Origin: Novipirellula sp052161655
GTDB taxonomy: Bacteria > Planctomycetota > Planctomycetia > Pirellulales > Pirellulaceae
Direction: 5' to 3'
NCBI RefSeq assembly: GCF_052161655.1
Contig: NZ_CP197418.1
Span: 8,990,001 to 9,054,000, forward strand
Length of the DNA stretch: 64,000 nt
Under the pieces are notes generated by a model, which made no database searches, was not told the origin of the DNA, and saw only the letters and a program-made list of their open reading frames with translations. Positions 37,395 to 45,861 of this stretch are shown one piece after another (the first letter of the stretch is position 1; every line of letters starts with the position of its first letter). Position numbers and translations under genes: made by a program.

Positions 37395-37577
37395 ATGGCT
37401 GTCCCCAAAAGAAAACATTCCAATAGCCGTACCGGCAAACGTCGTTCACATGATCGCGTCAAGAAGCGTCAAGTCGCCTATTGCCCACAATGCAGCTCGG
37501 CGGTGCCAACGCACGTGATCTGCCCTAAATGTGGGTATTACCAAGGCCGCACTGTCGTTGAATCACCCGACGAATAA
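37395..37577 (+). CDS. rpmF: 50S ribosomal protein L32
   Basis: 60 residues, the normal length. AVPKRKHSNSRTGKRRSHD is the L32 start, and the zinc ribbon is complete (C30-x2-C33, C43-x2-C46). In many bacteria rpmF precedes fatty-acid synthesis genes, as it does here with fabD 76 bases downstream. The usual plsX and fabH are missing from between them. Confidence 0.97.
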   Translation: MAVPKRKHSNSRTGKRRSHDRVKKRQVAYCPQCSSAVPTHVICPKCGYYQGRTVVESPDE

Positions 37578-37652
37578 AGTTCGACGATTAAGTTTTTCCT
37601 GACGCACAGACCTTGCACCCCAAGGCTGCTGCATCTTTGAAAAGGGGCTGCT

Positions 37653-38579
37653 GTGGCGCTCGACGTTGACTCTGTGGGCATTTTATTCCCAGGCCAAGGT
37701 GCTCAAAACATCGGCATGGGACGTTGGCTGTGTGAAAACTACCCTCAAGCCCGCGCGCTCTACGACACCGCTTCGGAAGTACTCGGCTACGATCTGATTG
37801 CGCTTTCGCAAGAAGGCCCCGAAGATAAGCTGAACGCAACCGAGTTCTGCCAACCGGCGTTATTTGTCGTCGGCATGGCTGCGGCGGAAGTCCTATTGAG
37901 CGAACGCCCCGAGCTGGTCAACAAGATCAAAGCCGCTGCAGGATTGAGCCTCGGTGAATACACCGCTGTCTGTTTCGCAGGCGGCATCCAATTCAAAGAC
38001 GCCGTCCGGCTCGTCCAACGACGTGGCGAAGCGATGCAAACTGCCTCCGACGCGGTGCAGAGCGGAATGGCCAGCATCCTCGGGTTGGACCTGGAAAAGG
38101 TGCAAGCGGTTTGCGATGAATGCCGCCAAGGCGACGAAGTGCTGCAGCCAGCGAACTTGCTGTGCCCCGGCAATATCGCAATCTCAGGCCATATCTCGGC
38201 AATCGATCGTGTCGAGCCCGTCGCTCAAGAAGCCGGTGCGATGAAAACCGTTCGGCTCAGCGTTGCCGGCGCCTTTCACACTGCACTGATGCAGTCCGCA
38301 GTCGCGAAACTGGGCGAAGCGCTCGAATCAATCGAAATCCAAGACACACGGATTCCGGTTTACAGCAACGTCGATGCTGCACCGCACCAATCGGCAGCCG
38401 AAATCAAAAATCTGCTCAGTCGCCAAGTCGTCAATCCCGTTCTCTGGGAAGCCTCGATCCGCAAAATGATGGACGATGGCATCGAGGGATTCTTGGAAGC
38501 AGGAACCGGCCGAGTACTGCAGGGAACGCTCAAGCGAATCCATCGCAAATTGCCAACCGAAGGTTTCGGTGACGGCTGA
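37653..38579 (+). CDS. fabD: malonyl-CoA:ACP transacylase
   Basis: 308 residues from a GTG preceded by AAAAGGGG. ILFPGQGAQNIGMG opens the fold. The nucleophile is S99 in GLSLGEYT, and H209 in AGAFHTALM is its partner. The enzyme moves malonyl from CoA to ACP for chain elongation. It is the second gene of the rpmF-fabD-fabG-acpP-fabF row, all on the plus strand. Confidence 0.96.
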   Translation: MALDVDSVGILFPGQGAQNIGMGRWLCENYPQARALYDTASEVLGYDLIALSQEGPEDKLNATEFCQPALFVVGMAAAEVLLSERPELVNKIKAAAGLSLGEYTAVCFAGGIQFKDAVRLVQRRGEAMQTASDAVQSGMASILGLDLEKVQAVCDECRQGDEVLQPANLLCPGNIAISGHISAIDRVEPVAQEAGAMKTVRLSVAGAFHTALMQSAVAKLGEALESIEIQDTRIPVYSNVDAAPHQSAAEIKNLLSRQVVNPVLWEASIRKMMDDGIEGFLEAGTGRVLQGTLKRIHRKLPTEGFGDG

Positions 38580-38670
38580 GCCCGCGACACCTGAGCCCGA
38601 TTTGCCTGAATGCAGTGCGGAAATTGAGTGAGCCAGAGAGCTTCTTAAGTCCGGCATACGAAATACCGAC

Positions 38671-38728
38671 GACAGGCTGGGAGCCTATCCCACGGGAAAA
38701 CTGACAGGCTAGAAGCCTATCCCACGGG
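38671..38728. repeat. 26-base direct repeat pair with internal hairpin
   Basis: GACAGGCTGGGAGCCTATCC plus CACGGG (38671-38696) recurs at 38703-38728 with two changes. Each copy contains AGGCT..AGCCT arms. It lies in the fabD-fabG gap and may be one of the dispersed REP-like families. Confidence 0.75.
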
Positions 38729-38780
38729 CAGCCTGAGCCACAATGCTCACATTCCTTTGATCTAGAAAGACAAACGCACC

Positions 38781-39539
38781 ATGCAATTATCCATCGCAGT
38801 GGACCTGAAGGGCCAAGTGGCGATCGTCACCGGAGCATCCCAGGGGCTCGGAAAGGCCGTCGCAGTCGCATTGGCTCAAAATGGAGCTCACGTGGTCTGC
38901 TTGGCACGAAATGCCGACAAGCTGGCATCCACCGTTAGCGAGATCGAGGCTGCGGGCGGTACCGCCGAAGCACTGTCGGTCGACGTCACCGATCGTGCCG
39001 CAGCCGCAGCCGCGATCGAAGACACCGCTAAAAAGCACGGTCGACTCGATATTTTGGTCAACAACGCTGGGATCACCCGCGACAAACTGATGCGGGGCAT
39101 GTCGGACGAAGAATGGGACGACGTGATCGCCACCAACTTGACCAGCTGCTTCGTCTGCTGTCGTGCCGCTGCGGGATTAATGCGGAAGAAGAAGTATGGC
39201 CGCATCATCAACATGGCCAGCATCTCGGGCCTGATCGGCAACCCCGGCCAAGCCAACTATTCGGCCAGCAAGGCGGGCATGATCGCAGTGACTCGCACGC
39301 TCAGCAAAGAATTGGTCAATCGCGGTGTCACGGTCAACGCAATCGCACCGGGATTCATTGCCAGCGAGATGACGGCCGAACTTGGCGATGTCGTGCTCGA
39401 GGAAGTTAAGAAACGCATTCCTGCAAAGCGTGTAGGCAAACCCGAAGAAGTTGCTGCCGCGGTTTTGTTCCTGGCTTCGGCCGATGCAGGTTACATCTCG
39501 GGCCAAACCATCGTCGTTGACGGTGGCATGATTGGCTAA
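38781..39539 (+). CDS. fabG: 3-oxoacyl-ACP reductase
   Basis: 252 residues. A short-chain dehydrogenase with cofactor motif TGASQGLG (about 18-25), NNAG at about 94-97 and catalytic Y160-x3-K164 in NYSASKAG, preceded by the active-site Ser in ASISG. The C-terminal ISGQTIVVDGGM is typical. It reduces 3-ketoacyl-ACP with NADPH. Position between fabD and acpP makes FabG, rather than another short-chain dehydrogenase, the best call. Confidence 0.94.
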   Translation: MQLSIAVDLKGQVAIVTGASQGLGKAVAVALAQNGAHVVCLARNADKLASTVSEIEAAGGTAEALSVDVTDRAAAAAAIEDTAKKHGRLDILVNNAGITRDKLMRGMSDEEWDDVIATNLTSCFVCCRAAAGLMRKKKYGRIINMASISGLIGNPGQANYSASKAGMIAVTRTLSKELVNRGVTVNAIAPGFIASEMTAELGDVVLEEVKKRIPAKRVGKPEEVAAAVLFLASADAGYISGQTIVVDGGMIG

Positions 39540-39660
39540 CCAGCCAACGATGACCTCAGCTTGTCAACGAAAAAAGAGTAAACCGGCCCTCAATCTTTGG
39601 CCAGATTGCGTGCCTTAGCGAAAATCACGATACTTCCGCCGCATACGGCCTATCGGTGTA

Positions 39661-39690
39661 TTGACGTGATTTAGCTTTTTGACCTATCTT
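39661..39690 (+). promoter_or_regulatory. possible sigma-70-type promoter for acpP
   Basis: TTGACG (39661-39666) and TATCTT (39685-39690) are spaced by 18 bases inside the 337-base gap between fabG and acpP. The distance to the acpP start is about 185 bases, leaving a long leader. It rests on two short motifs only. The rest of the gap holds nothing else recognisable. Confidence 0.3.
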
Positions 39691-39876
39691 TTCGGCGAAA
39701 GCACTGGTCGCTGCCGGGCTCTAACCCTTGAATGAAGGCTGGGCCAACTAAGACGGAGTTGCCAATGATGATTGAGCCTTCGTTAAGACCGGTTTTGGGG
39801 GAGTTGAGTTACTCTACTTTCCCCGAACCTCGTATCCCCCTAACAAACTTGCTGACATTTCCCCCGGAGATAGCCC

Positions 39877-40122
39877 ATGGCTAGCGTCGAAGAACGCGTT
39901 GTCGATATTGTTGCTGAACAACTTGGCGTCGACAAAGACAAGATTACTCGAGAAACTTCCTTCGTGAACGATCTCGGTGCTGATTCACTGGATACCGTGG
40001 AACTTGTGATGGAACTCGAAGAAGAGTTCGACATCAGTATTCCCGACGAAGCTGCTGAAAAGATCCAAAAGGTCGGCGAGGCAGTCGATTTCATTGAGAA
40101 CGCCAAAGGTGACGACGCCTAA
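39877..40122 (+). CDS. acpP: acyl carrier protein
   Basis: 81 residues, strongly acidic. The phosphopantetheine site is S37 in GADSLDTVEL. Helix II (VELVMELEEEFDISIPDE) and the end EKIQKVGEAVDFIE are textbook ACP. The start follows a CCCCCGGAG ribosome site. It carries the growing acyl chain for the neighbouring Fab enzymes. Confidence 0.97.
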   Translation: MASVEERVVDIVAEQLGVDKDKITRETSFVNDLGADSLDTVELVMELEEEFDISIPDEAAEKIQKVGEAVDFIENAKGDDA

Positions 40123-40308
40123 GGCCGTTATTGATTGATGGACGGCTTCGTTCCGTTCCAGCAACGTTAACCAACAATTCGATTGTTGACGCTCTTGCCG
40201 CCCGAGAGATGTTGACGTGGCCCCTTTTCGGCTCACGCGAACATGTCAAGGCGGCATTTATTTTGTACACTCAGTTGATTCTTCTTTAACCTTTTGAAGG
40301 CCTTCTTG

Positions 40309-41556
40309 ATGCAAGCCCGGTCGGAACGTCGCGTTGTCATTACTGGTTTGGGTGTGGTCTCACCACTCGCAGTTGACGTCCCGCAATTTTGGCAGCGGTT
40401 GACTGCGGGAGAGTCGGGTATCCACGACCTGACCACGCTGGATACCACTCGGTATAAAGTTCACTTTGGTGGTGACATTCCCGATTTCGATATTACCGGA
40501 GTGGTCGACCATCGCGAAGCGAAACGACTCGATCGGTTCACCCAGTTCGCGGTCCACGCCGCCGAACAGGCGATCGCAGACGCTGCGATTGATTTTACCG
40601 CGTTGGATCGACACATGTGCGGCGTCATTCTCGGCTCAGGGATCGGCGGACTTGGCGAGATCGAAGTCCAGATCGAGAAAATGATCACCAAGGGCCCTGA
40701 TCGCGTCAGCCCGTTTACCGTTCCCAAAATGATGGTTAACGCTGCCGGCGGTAACATCTCGATCACTCACGGGTTAAAAGGCCCCAACTTTGCCGTCGCA
40801 ACGGCTTGTGCTAGTGCCACCAACGCGATGGGCGAAGCGATGCGAAGCATCCGGCTCGGCGAAACTGACTTGGTGATCACGGGCGGTACCGAAGCCGCGA
40901 TCACGCGGATGGGCTTAGCCGCCTTCCAGAACATGAAGGCGCTCTCGACTCGCAACGACAACCCCGCAGCAGCCAGTCGCCCGTTCGACGCAGACCGCGA
41001 TGGCTTCGTGTTGGGCGAGGGCGCTGGGGTGCTAATCTTTGAAGAACTCGAGCACGCCAAAGCTCGCGGTGCAAAGATCTATGCCGAGATCATTGGCTAC
41101 GGAACCACCAGCGACGCGGGACACATCACCGCGCCGGACCCAGCCGGATTGGGTGCCGCTGCCGCGATGCAGGCTGCGATCGACGACGCGGGAATCCAGC
41201 CATCGGAGATCGACTACATCAACGCTCATGGAACCAGCACTCCGCTAGGCGACAAGGCGGAAACGCAAGCGATCAAAACTGTCTTTGGCGAACACGCCTA
41301 CAAGACCTCGATCAGCAGCACCAAGAGCTCGCTTGGGCACTCTCTCGGTGCCAGTGGTGGTATCGAAGCGGTCATCCTGTGCAAGACGCTCGAAACCTCC
41401 ACGATCGCTCCCACGATCAACTTAGAAACTCCCGATCCTGCCTGCGACTTAGACTACACCCCCAACGAAGCCAAGCAACGAGAAGTCAATGTTGCGATGA
41501 GCAACAGTTTTGGTTTCGGTGGACATAATGCCTGCGTCGTGGTTCGCAAGCTGTAA
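40309..41556 (+). CDS. fabF: 3-oxoacyl-ACP synthase II
   Basis: 415 residues from the ATG at 40309; a TTG five codons upstream is also in frame. The Cys-His-His triad of condensing enzymes is complete: C167 in VATACASATN, H307 in INAHGTSTPLGD and H344 in KSSLGHSLGASG. VVITGLGVVSPL at the start and SFGFGGHNACVV at the end fit FabF. It elongates acyl-ACP with malonyl-ACP. It ends the fatty-acid block. Confidence 0.96.
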   Translation: MQARSERRVVITGLGVVSPLAVDVPQFWQRLTAGESGIHDLTTLDTTRYKVHFGGDIPDFDITGVVDHREAKRLDRFTQFAVHAAEQAIADAAIDFTALDRHMCGVILGSGIGGLGEIEVQIEKMITKGPDRVSPFTVPKMMVNAAGGNISITHGLKGPNFAVATACASATNAMGEAMRSIRLGETDLVITGGTEAAITRMGLAAFQNMKALSTRNDNPAAASRPFDADRDGFVLGEGAGVLIFEELEHAKARGAKIYAEIIGYGTTSDAGHITAPDPAGLGAAAAMQAAIDDAGIQPSEIDYINAHGTSTPLGDKAETQAIKTVFGEHAYKTSISSTKSSLGHSLGASGGIEAVILCKTLETSTIAPTINLETPDPACDLDYTPNEAKQREVNVAMSNSFGFGGHNACVVVRKL

Positions 41557-41678
41557 CAGCGACACTGTCCTTGATGCGACCAGTGCGTTGTTTCAATGGG
41601 TGGGTCCACGGCGAAAAGGGTTGTGTCTGCGACTTAATAACTCTGCCGCCAATGACACGGCGTCTGTAGGACATCACG

Positions 41679-42593
41679 ATGACCACTGCGCCCGATCCTA
41701 AAAATCAGCCCTCTGTAAAAGCGGATCCTGTTCGCCCCAAGCCACTAGACCGCGCGGAATACGTCGAACAGGGCTATCTCTTTCAACTGCTAAAAGAACG
41801 CATCGGCGAACAAATGCCGATGCAAGAACTTTTAGAGCAAGCTCGCTTCGAGTTGCTTACGACCACCAATTTGCCAATCGCGGTCGAGTACCTGCTGACC
41901 GAACTGAAGCATTCGGGATTAATGGCCCCGGCGATGCGGCGGATGAGCCACTATTTCAACACATTCCAGACGTACCTGATCGACGAAGCCGAACAAGAAA
42001 CCGGCCGCTTTGCCACCGAAACCGCACTGCATATCCTGGAAGCCGATGCCAAGTATCGCGCTACCAATGCGACGCCAGCGGGACTGTTTCTGTTCCAATT
42101 CGAAGCCCTCTGTCGCAACCGACTCAATTACGACAAAGGTTTAACGGCGATCAGCCAGGATCCAATCTACGACGCCACGTGGTCCAAATGGATATTGATA
42201 ATCCGGGCTCAAGTGGGACTGATTGATTTCGCCGACTTACTGTTCTTCGCCAGCGAGGACTATCGCCATCGATTAATCGAGGCCGAACAATCACTCGATG
42301 GCAAAGGTCCATTCCTATTTGGCGAGAAAGAAGGCCGAATCGCGTTTGGAAACCGCCGCAAAGAACCGCTGTACTTGTTTGCTGCGATGCAGCGACATCT
42401 GGGCTATCCCGCCGTGCCGCGTCACAAAATTATCAAGCGAGACCACGAGATCATTCCGCAATTAGCCCGCCGGATCGAACGCCTTGAAACTCGTGTCAAA
42501 ATGTTCGAAGAAGAGCAGCGTGGTGGAATGGATATCACGCGGTTCTACGAAAAAAACAAAGACAAACTAAACATCCCCAAAGTCGATGAATGA
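41679..42593 (+). CDS. conserved-looking cytoplasmic protein, function unknown
   Basis: 304 residues, charged and mostly helical, without signal peptide or membrane helix. A compact N-terminal helical part (about 25-130) and a middle part with WSKWILIIRAQVGLIDFADLLFFASEDYR are followed by a coiled-coil-like C-terminus (IPQLARRIERLETRVKMFEE). I do not recognise a family. It follows fabF by 122 bases on the same strand, so cotranscription with the fatty-acid genes is possible but unproven. Confidence 0.75.
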   Translation: MTTAPDPKNQPSVKADPVRPKPLDRAEYVEQGYLFQLLKERIGEQMPMQELLEQARFELLTTTNLPIAVEYLLTELKHSGLMAPAMRRMSHYFNTFQTYLIDEAEQETGRFATETALHILEADAKYRATNATPAGLFLFQFEALCRNRLNYDKGLTAISQDPIYDATWSKWILIIRAQVGLIDFADLLFFASEDYRHRLIEAEQSLDGKGPFLFGEKEGRIAFGNRRKEPLYLFAAMQRHLGYPAVPRHKIIKRDHEIIPQLARRIERLETRVKMFEEEQRGGMDITRFYEKNKDKLNIPKVDE

Positions 42594-42652
42594 TTGCACG
42601 CCGTAAGATCGAGCGGGAATCCTCGGTCGTCGATTGCAGCGTTGGTAGGGGC

Positions 42653-42719
42653 GTAGGGCCGGTTCCTACCGGCCGACTCCATCGAGCCGTTAAGGACGGC
42701 CGGTCGGAACCGGCCCTAC
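42653..42719. repeat. GC-rich palindromic REP-like hairpin
   Basis: GTAGGGCCGGTTCCTACCGG and two more bases pair with the reverse complement ending at 42719, with one or two mismatches. It shares the GGTTCC(C/T)ACCGGCC core with the hairpin at 11102-11148. It lies between convergent genes and may act as a shared terminator. Confidence 0.7.
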
Positions 42720-42751
42720 TCGAGACTGGACACCTATTTTCTGTTCGTTGC

Positions 42752-44101
42752 TTACCGATCGGTGTTTGAATCTCTCGCTTGCCCGGCGATTAGGAACGCA
42801 ATCTCCATCGCTTGTTCGTAGTTGAGTCGTGGGTCAACGTTACTTTCATACGCCGTCGACAGATCGCTGGAACTCAGCCCTGCGGCGCCGCCGATACACT
42901 CGGTGACATTGTTCCCTGTCAATTCGAGATGAATGCCGCCCACGACCGTGCCGTGCTGAGCATGGATGGCGAACGAGTCACGAACCTCGCTCAAAATTTG
43001 ATCAAAGTGACGAGTCTTGATTCCATTCTCTGTGGTGATCGTGTTCCCGTGCATCGGATCGATCGACCATAGCACCGGATGATTCGATGCCTCCACCGCA
43101 GCGATCAGTGGTGGCAACGAGGCGGCGATCTGCTCGGCACCAAAACGACAGATTAACGTCATCCGGCCAGCCTCGCGGCCAGGATTCAGCCGATCCAACA
43201 ACTCAATCAATCCGTCGGTCGTCGTACTCGGGCCTACCTTCACCGCGATCGGATTTTTAATGCCACGAAAGTACTCGACATGGGCACCGTCAATCGCCCG
43301 TGTTCGATCTCCGATCCAAGGAAAGTGAGTCCCCAGGTTGTACCAGCCCTCATCCGCAGCTGATTGCCGCGTCAGCGATTCTTCGTACGCCAACAGCAAC
43401 GCTTCATGAGAAGTGTAAAAATCGACCCGCGATAACTCGGCACGCGTAACCCCGCCCAACACATCCAAAAAGTTCAACGAGTCGCTGATACCACGCACCG
43501 TTTGGTGATAGTCGTCCGACTGCGGTGATAAACTGACAAAGTCGAGTTCCCAGTTCTCGGGATGCTTCAAATCCGCAAACCCACCCTCGGTCAAGGCGCG
43601 CAGATAGTTCAACGTTTGCGCGGAATATTCGTAGGCGGCGAGCAGGTTTTGTGGCCGCGTCAGACGATCCTCGGGTGTGAACGGACTGCGATTGACACAG
43701 TCGCCGCGATACGACGGCAACGTCACTCCGTCGCGAGTTTCGGTATCACTCGACCGCGGCTTGGCATATTGGCCCGCGATCCGGCCCACGCGAATGATCG
43801 GTTTCTTGAGTCCATACACCAACACCAAGCTCATCTGCAGCAGCACTTTGAGCTTCTTTTCGATCGGATCGGCACGGCATGCCGCAAAGCTTTCGCTACA
43901 GTCGCCACCTTGTAATAAAAATGCGGCCCCTTCGGCAGCCAGGGCGAGCTGCGTCTTCAACCGCTCGACTTCCCAACGAGTGACCAATGGCGGTCGTTCG
44001 CCGAGCCGCTGCAACACGTCATGCAACGAGTCGGAATCCGCGTAAATCGGCTGCTGCAGCGCCGTCTTCGATCTCCAGCTTGAGGGCTGCCAATCGCTCA
44101 T
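42752..44101 (-). CDS. class II 3-deoxy-7-phosphoheptulonate (DAHP) synthase
   Basis: 449 residues from the ATG at 44101, which follows AAAGGCG and starts MSDWQPSSWR, the typical class II beginning; a GTG seven codons upstream is less likely. FLLQGGDCSESF carries the metal-binding Cys. Further family blocks are VGRIAGQYAKPRSSD, SYRGDCVN, GTHFPWIGDRT, KNPIAVKVGPSTT and the C-terminal HLELTGNNVTECIGG. It joins erythrose-4-phosphate and phosphoenolpyruvate, the first shikimate step, so the window holds both the first and the last step (aroC) of the route. There is no regulatory extension beyond the class II core. Confidence 0.95.
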   Translation of the reverse strand: MSDWQPSSWRSKTALQQPIYADSDSLHDVLQRLGERPPLVTRWEVERLKTQLALAAEGAAFLLQGGDCSESFAACRADPIEKKLKVLLQMSLVLVYGLKKPIIRVGRIAGQYAKPRSSDTETRDGVTLPSYRGDCVNRSPFTPEDRLTRPQNLLAAYEYSAQTLNYLRALTEGGFADLKHPENWELDFVSLSPQSDDYHQTVRGISDSLNFLDVLGGVTRAELSRVDFYTSHEALLLAYEESLTRQSAADEGWYNLGTHFPWIGDRTRAIDGAHVEYFRGIKNPIAVKVGPSTTTDGLIELLDRLNPGREAGRMTLICRFGAEQIAASLPPLIAAVEASNHPVLWSIDPMHGNTITTENGIKTRHFDQILSEVRDSFAIHAQHGTVVGGIHLELTGNNVTECIGGAAGLSSSDLSTAYESNVDPRLNYEQAMEIAFLIAGQARDSNTDR

Positions 44102-44364
44102 TTCGAATTCGCCTTTATTCACAAAAATCGCCCACAGTCTATGGATTTGTTTGGAAACAGCTCCGCTCTCCTAATTCCCATACCCAAAATCTCGTCCTCA
44201 TTTATCCGCTTGTCGCGAGCAACCCCATCACAGTTGATAACCAACCGCTGCGATGAACTGATCTTGTGATAAACACCAATCCGCCACCCCCCGTTTGCTT
44301 GACATGGCATTATCAGGCCCGCATACTCGGATGCGAACCAATGCTCTTTTTGAGATCTTTAAGC

Positions 44365-45861
44365 ATGAAAACTCGCGTTCCCGCCCTTTCAAGAACAACC
44401 GTCCTGCCAGCGACCTTTTGCGTTGCAGTCATCTTCCTTTCGCCCACTCCTTGCCGAGCTGATTACACACTCTACACACTTCCGGGCAGCGACCTGTCGA
44501 TCATGCTCGAAGGCAGTGTGACGTACAACCCCGGCGGAACCGCCACGCACCGGCATCCGCGTGGATCGTTGTATTTTAACGCCAAAGACATCCAGGTCCT
44601 GAAACTGCCCACAACGGAGGCCGTTTTTGCCAAAAAGTTGCGTGAAGCCACTCAAAGTAAAGACGTCGATACGACGCTTGAAGCCGCGAAATGGGCACTG
44701 CACAACGGATTGCTTGACGAGTGCAAATCGCTGCTCAGTGCGGCCTGGAAATTGGACTCCAGTCACGCGAAAATCCGAAAACTCGCGGGGATGATGTATT
44801 ATCTAAATCGCCCCGTCGCCGAAAACAAAACGATCGAAGCCGACGCTCGTGAATTGGTCGGCGGCAAGTCGATGGAACTGTCCCGCAGCAAGCACTTCTT
44901 TTTGCTGCATGATGGCGACAACGAAAAGGACGCTCGCACTCGCAAGACGCGTCCTGAGATGCGTTTGGAATTACTGGAAAAGGTCTACGAATCCTATTTC
45001 CTGACGTTTGCTTTCGAGGGATTGTTCCTGCGACCGCCGACCGATCCTTTGGCCGTCGTGCTGTTTAGCCAACACGCCGATTTCATGCAGATGGAAAAAC
45101 GGATCGGAATGGGGCTTCGACAAGTCGCGGGATTCTACCTTCCCAAAGAAAACATTTCGATCTTTTACGACTCCGGCACCACCCCGATGTTTCAACAGTT
45201 GCAAAAGCTCAACGATATGTTTGACGAGATGAAACAAGATGTCCGTCGCAATCGTGTGCAGGGCGGTGGGGAACTGATCCGGTTTGCCAACACCGTCGAA
45301 CTGCTGATTGACATCGAACGCGAAAGCGAAGATGTCGGCACGGTATCGCACGAAGCGGTCCATCAATTGGCAGGCAATACCGATTTGTTTCCCAGCGATG
45401 GCGTGTTCGTTCGTTGGGTCCACGAAGGGCTGGCCTCGTTCTTCGAGTCCGCCAAGATGGCTCGCTGGAGTGGCGTCGGTGTCGTCGACCGAGACCGCAT
45501 TGCCTACTACCGTGTCCTCGAAGGCGATCCCGTCTGCGGCGGCATTGAGTTTATCGTCTCCGATCTAGGCTTTGCGATCGAAGGCATGCTCGGCAACCAA
45601 TTGCCCGCCTACGGTCAAGCTTGGGCACTGACTCATTTCTTGTTCCACGAGCGATTTGACCAACTGATCAAATTCTATCGCGAAATCCAGAAAATCGACA
45701 TCGAAGTCACGGACGCCGAGACCCACAAAGCAAAAGCGGAGAAGTTGGTCGCCACGTTTGACGAGTGCTTTGGCGATCGCACGACACTGGAACTGGAATG
45801 GCGGCGATATATGCGGTCCCTGCGAACGGATATGGAACGACTAGCCGAGGAAATCCGATGA
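44365..45861 (+). CDS. secreted DUF1570-type metallopeptidase-like protein
   Basis: 498 residues from the ATG at 44365, which opens a signal peptide (SRTTVLPATFCVAVIFL...CRA). The catalytic motif is intact: H329-E330-A-V-H333 in SHEAVHQLAGN, and the downstream glutamate is E354 in WVHEGLASFFES, the gluzincin arrangement of DUF1570. N-terminal parts include a short beta domain and TPR-like helices (EAAKWALHNGLLDECKSLLS). Its stop overlaps the start of the next gene by four bases, so both are coupled. It is probably an extracytoplasmic protease of unknown target. Confidence 0.82.
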   Translation: MKTRVPALSRTTVLPATFCVAVIFLSPTPCRADYTLYTLPGSDLSIMLEGSVTYNPGGTATHRHPRGSLYFNAKDIQVLKLPTTEAVFAKKLREATQSKDVDTTLEAAKWALHNGLLDECKSLLSAAWKLDSSHAKIRKLAGMMYYLNRPVAENKTIEADARELVGGKSMELSRSKHFFLLHDGDNEKDARTRKTRPEMRLELLEKVYESYFLTFAFEGLFLRPPTDPLAVVLFSQHADFMQMEKRIGMGLRQVAGFYLPKENISIFYDSGTTPMFQQLQKLNDMFDEMKQDVRRNRVQGGGELIRFANTVELLIDIERESEDVGTVSHEAVHQLAGNTDLFPSDGVFVRWVHEGLASFFESAKMARWSGVGVVDRDRIAYYRVLEGDPVCGGIEFIVSDLGFAIEGMLGNQLPAYGQAWALTHFLFHERFDQLIKFYREIQKIDIEVTDAETHKAKAEKLVATFDECFGDRTTLELEWRRYMRSLRTDMERLAEEIR

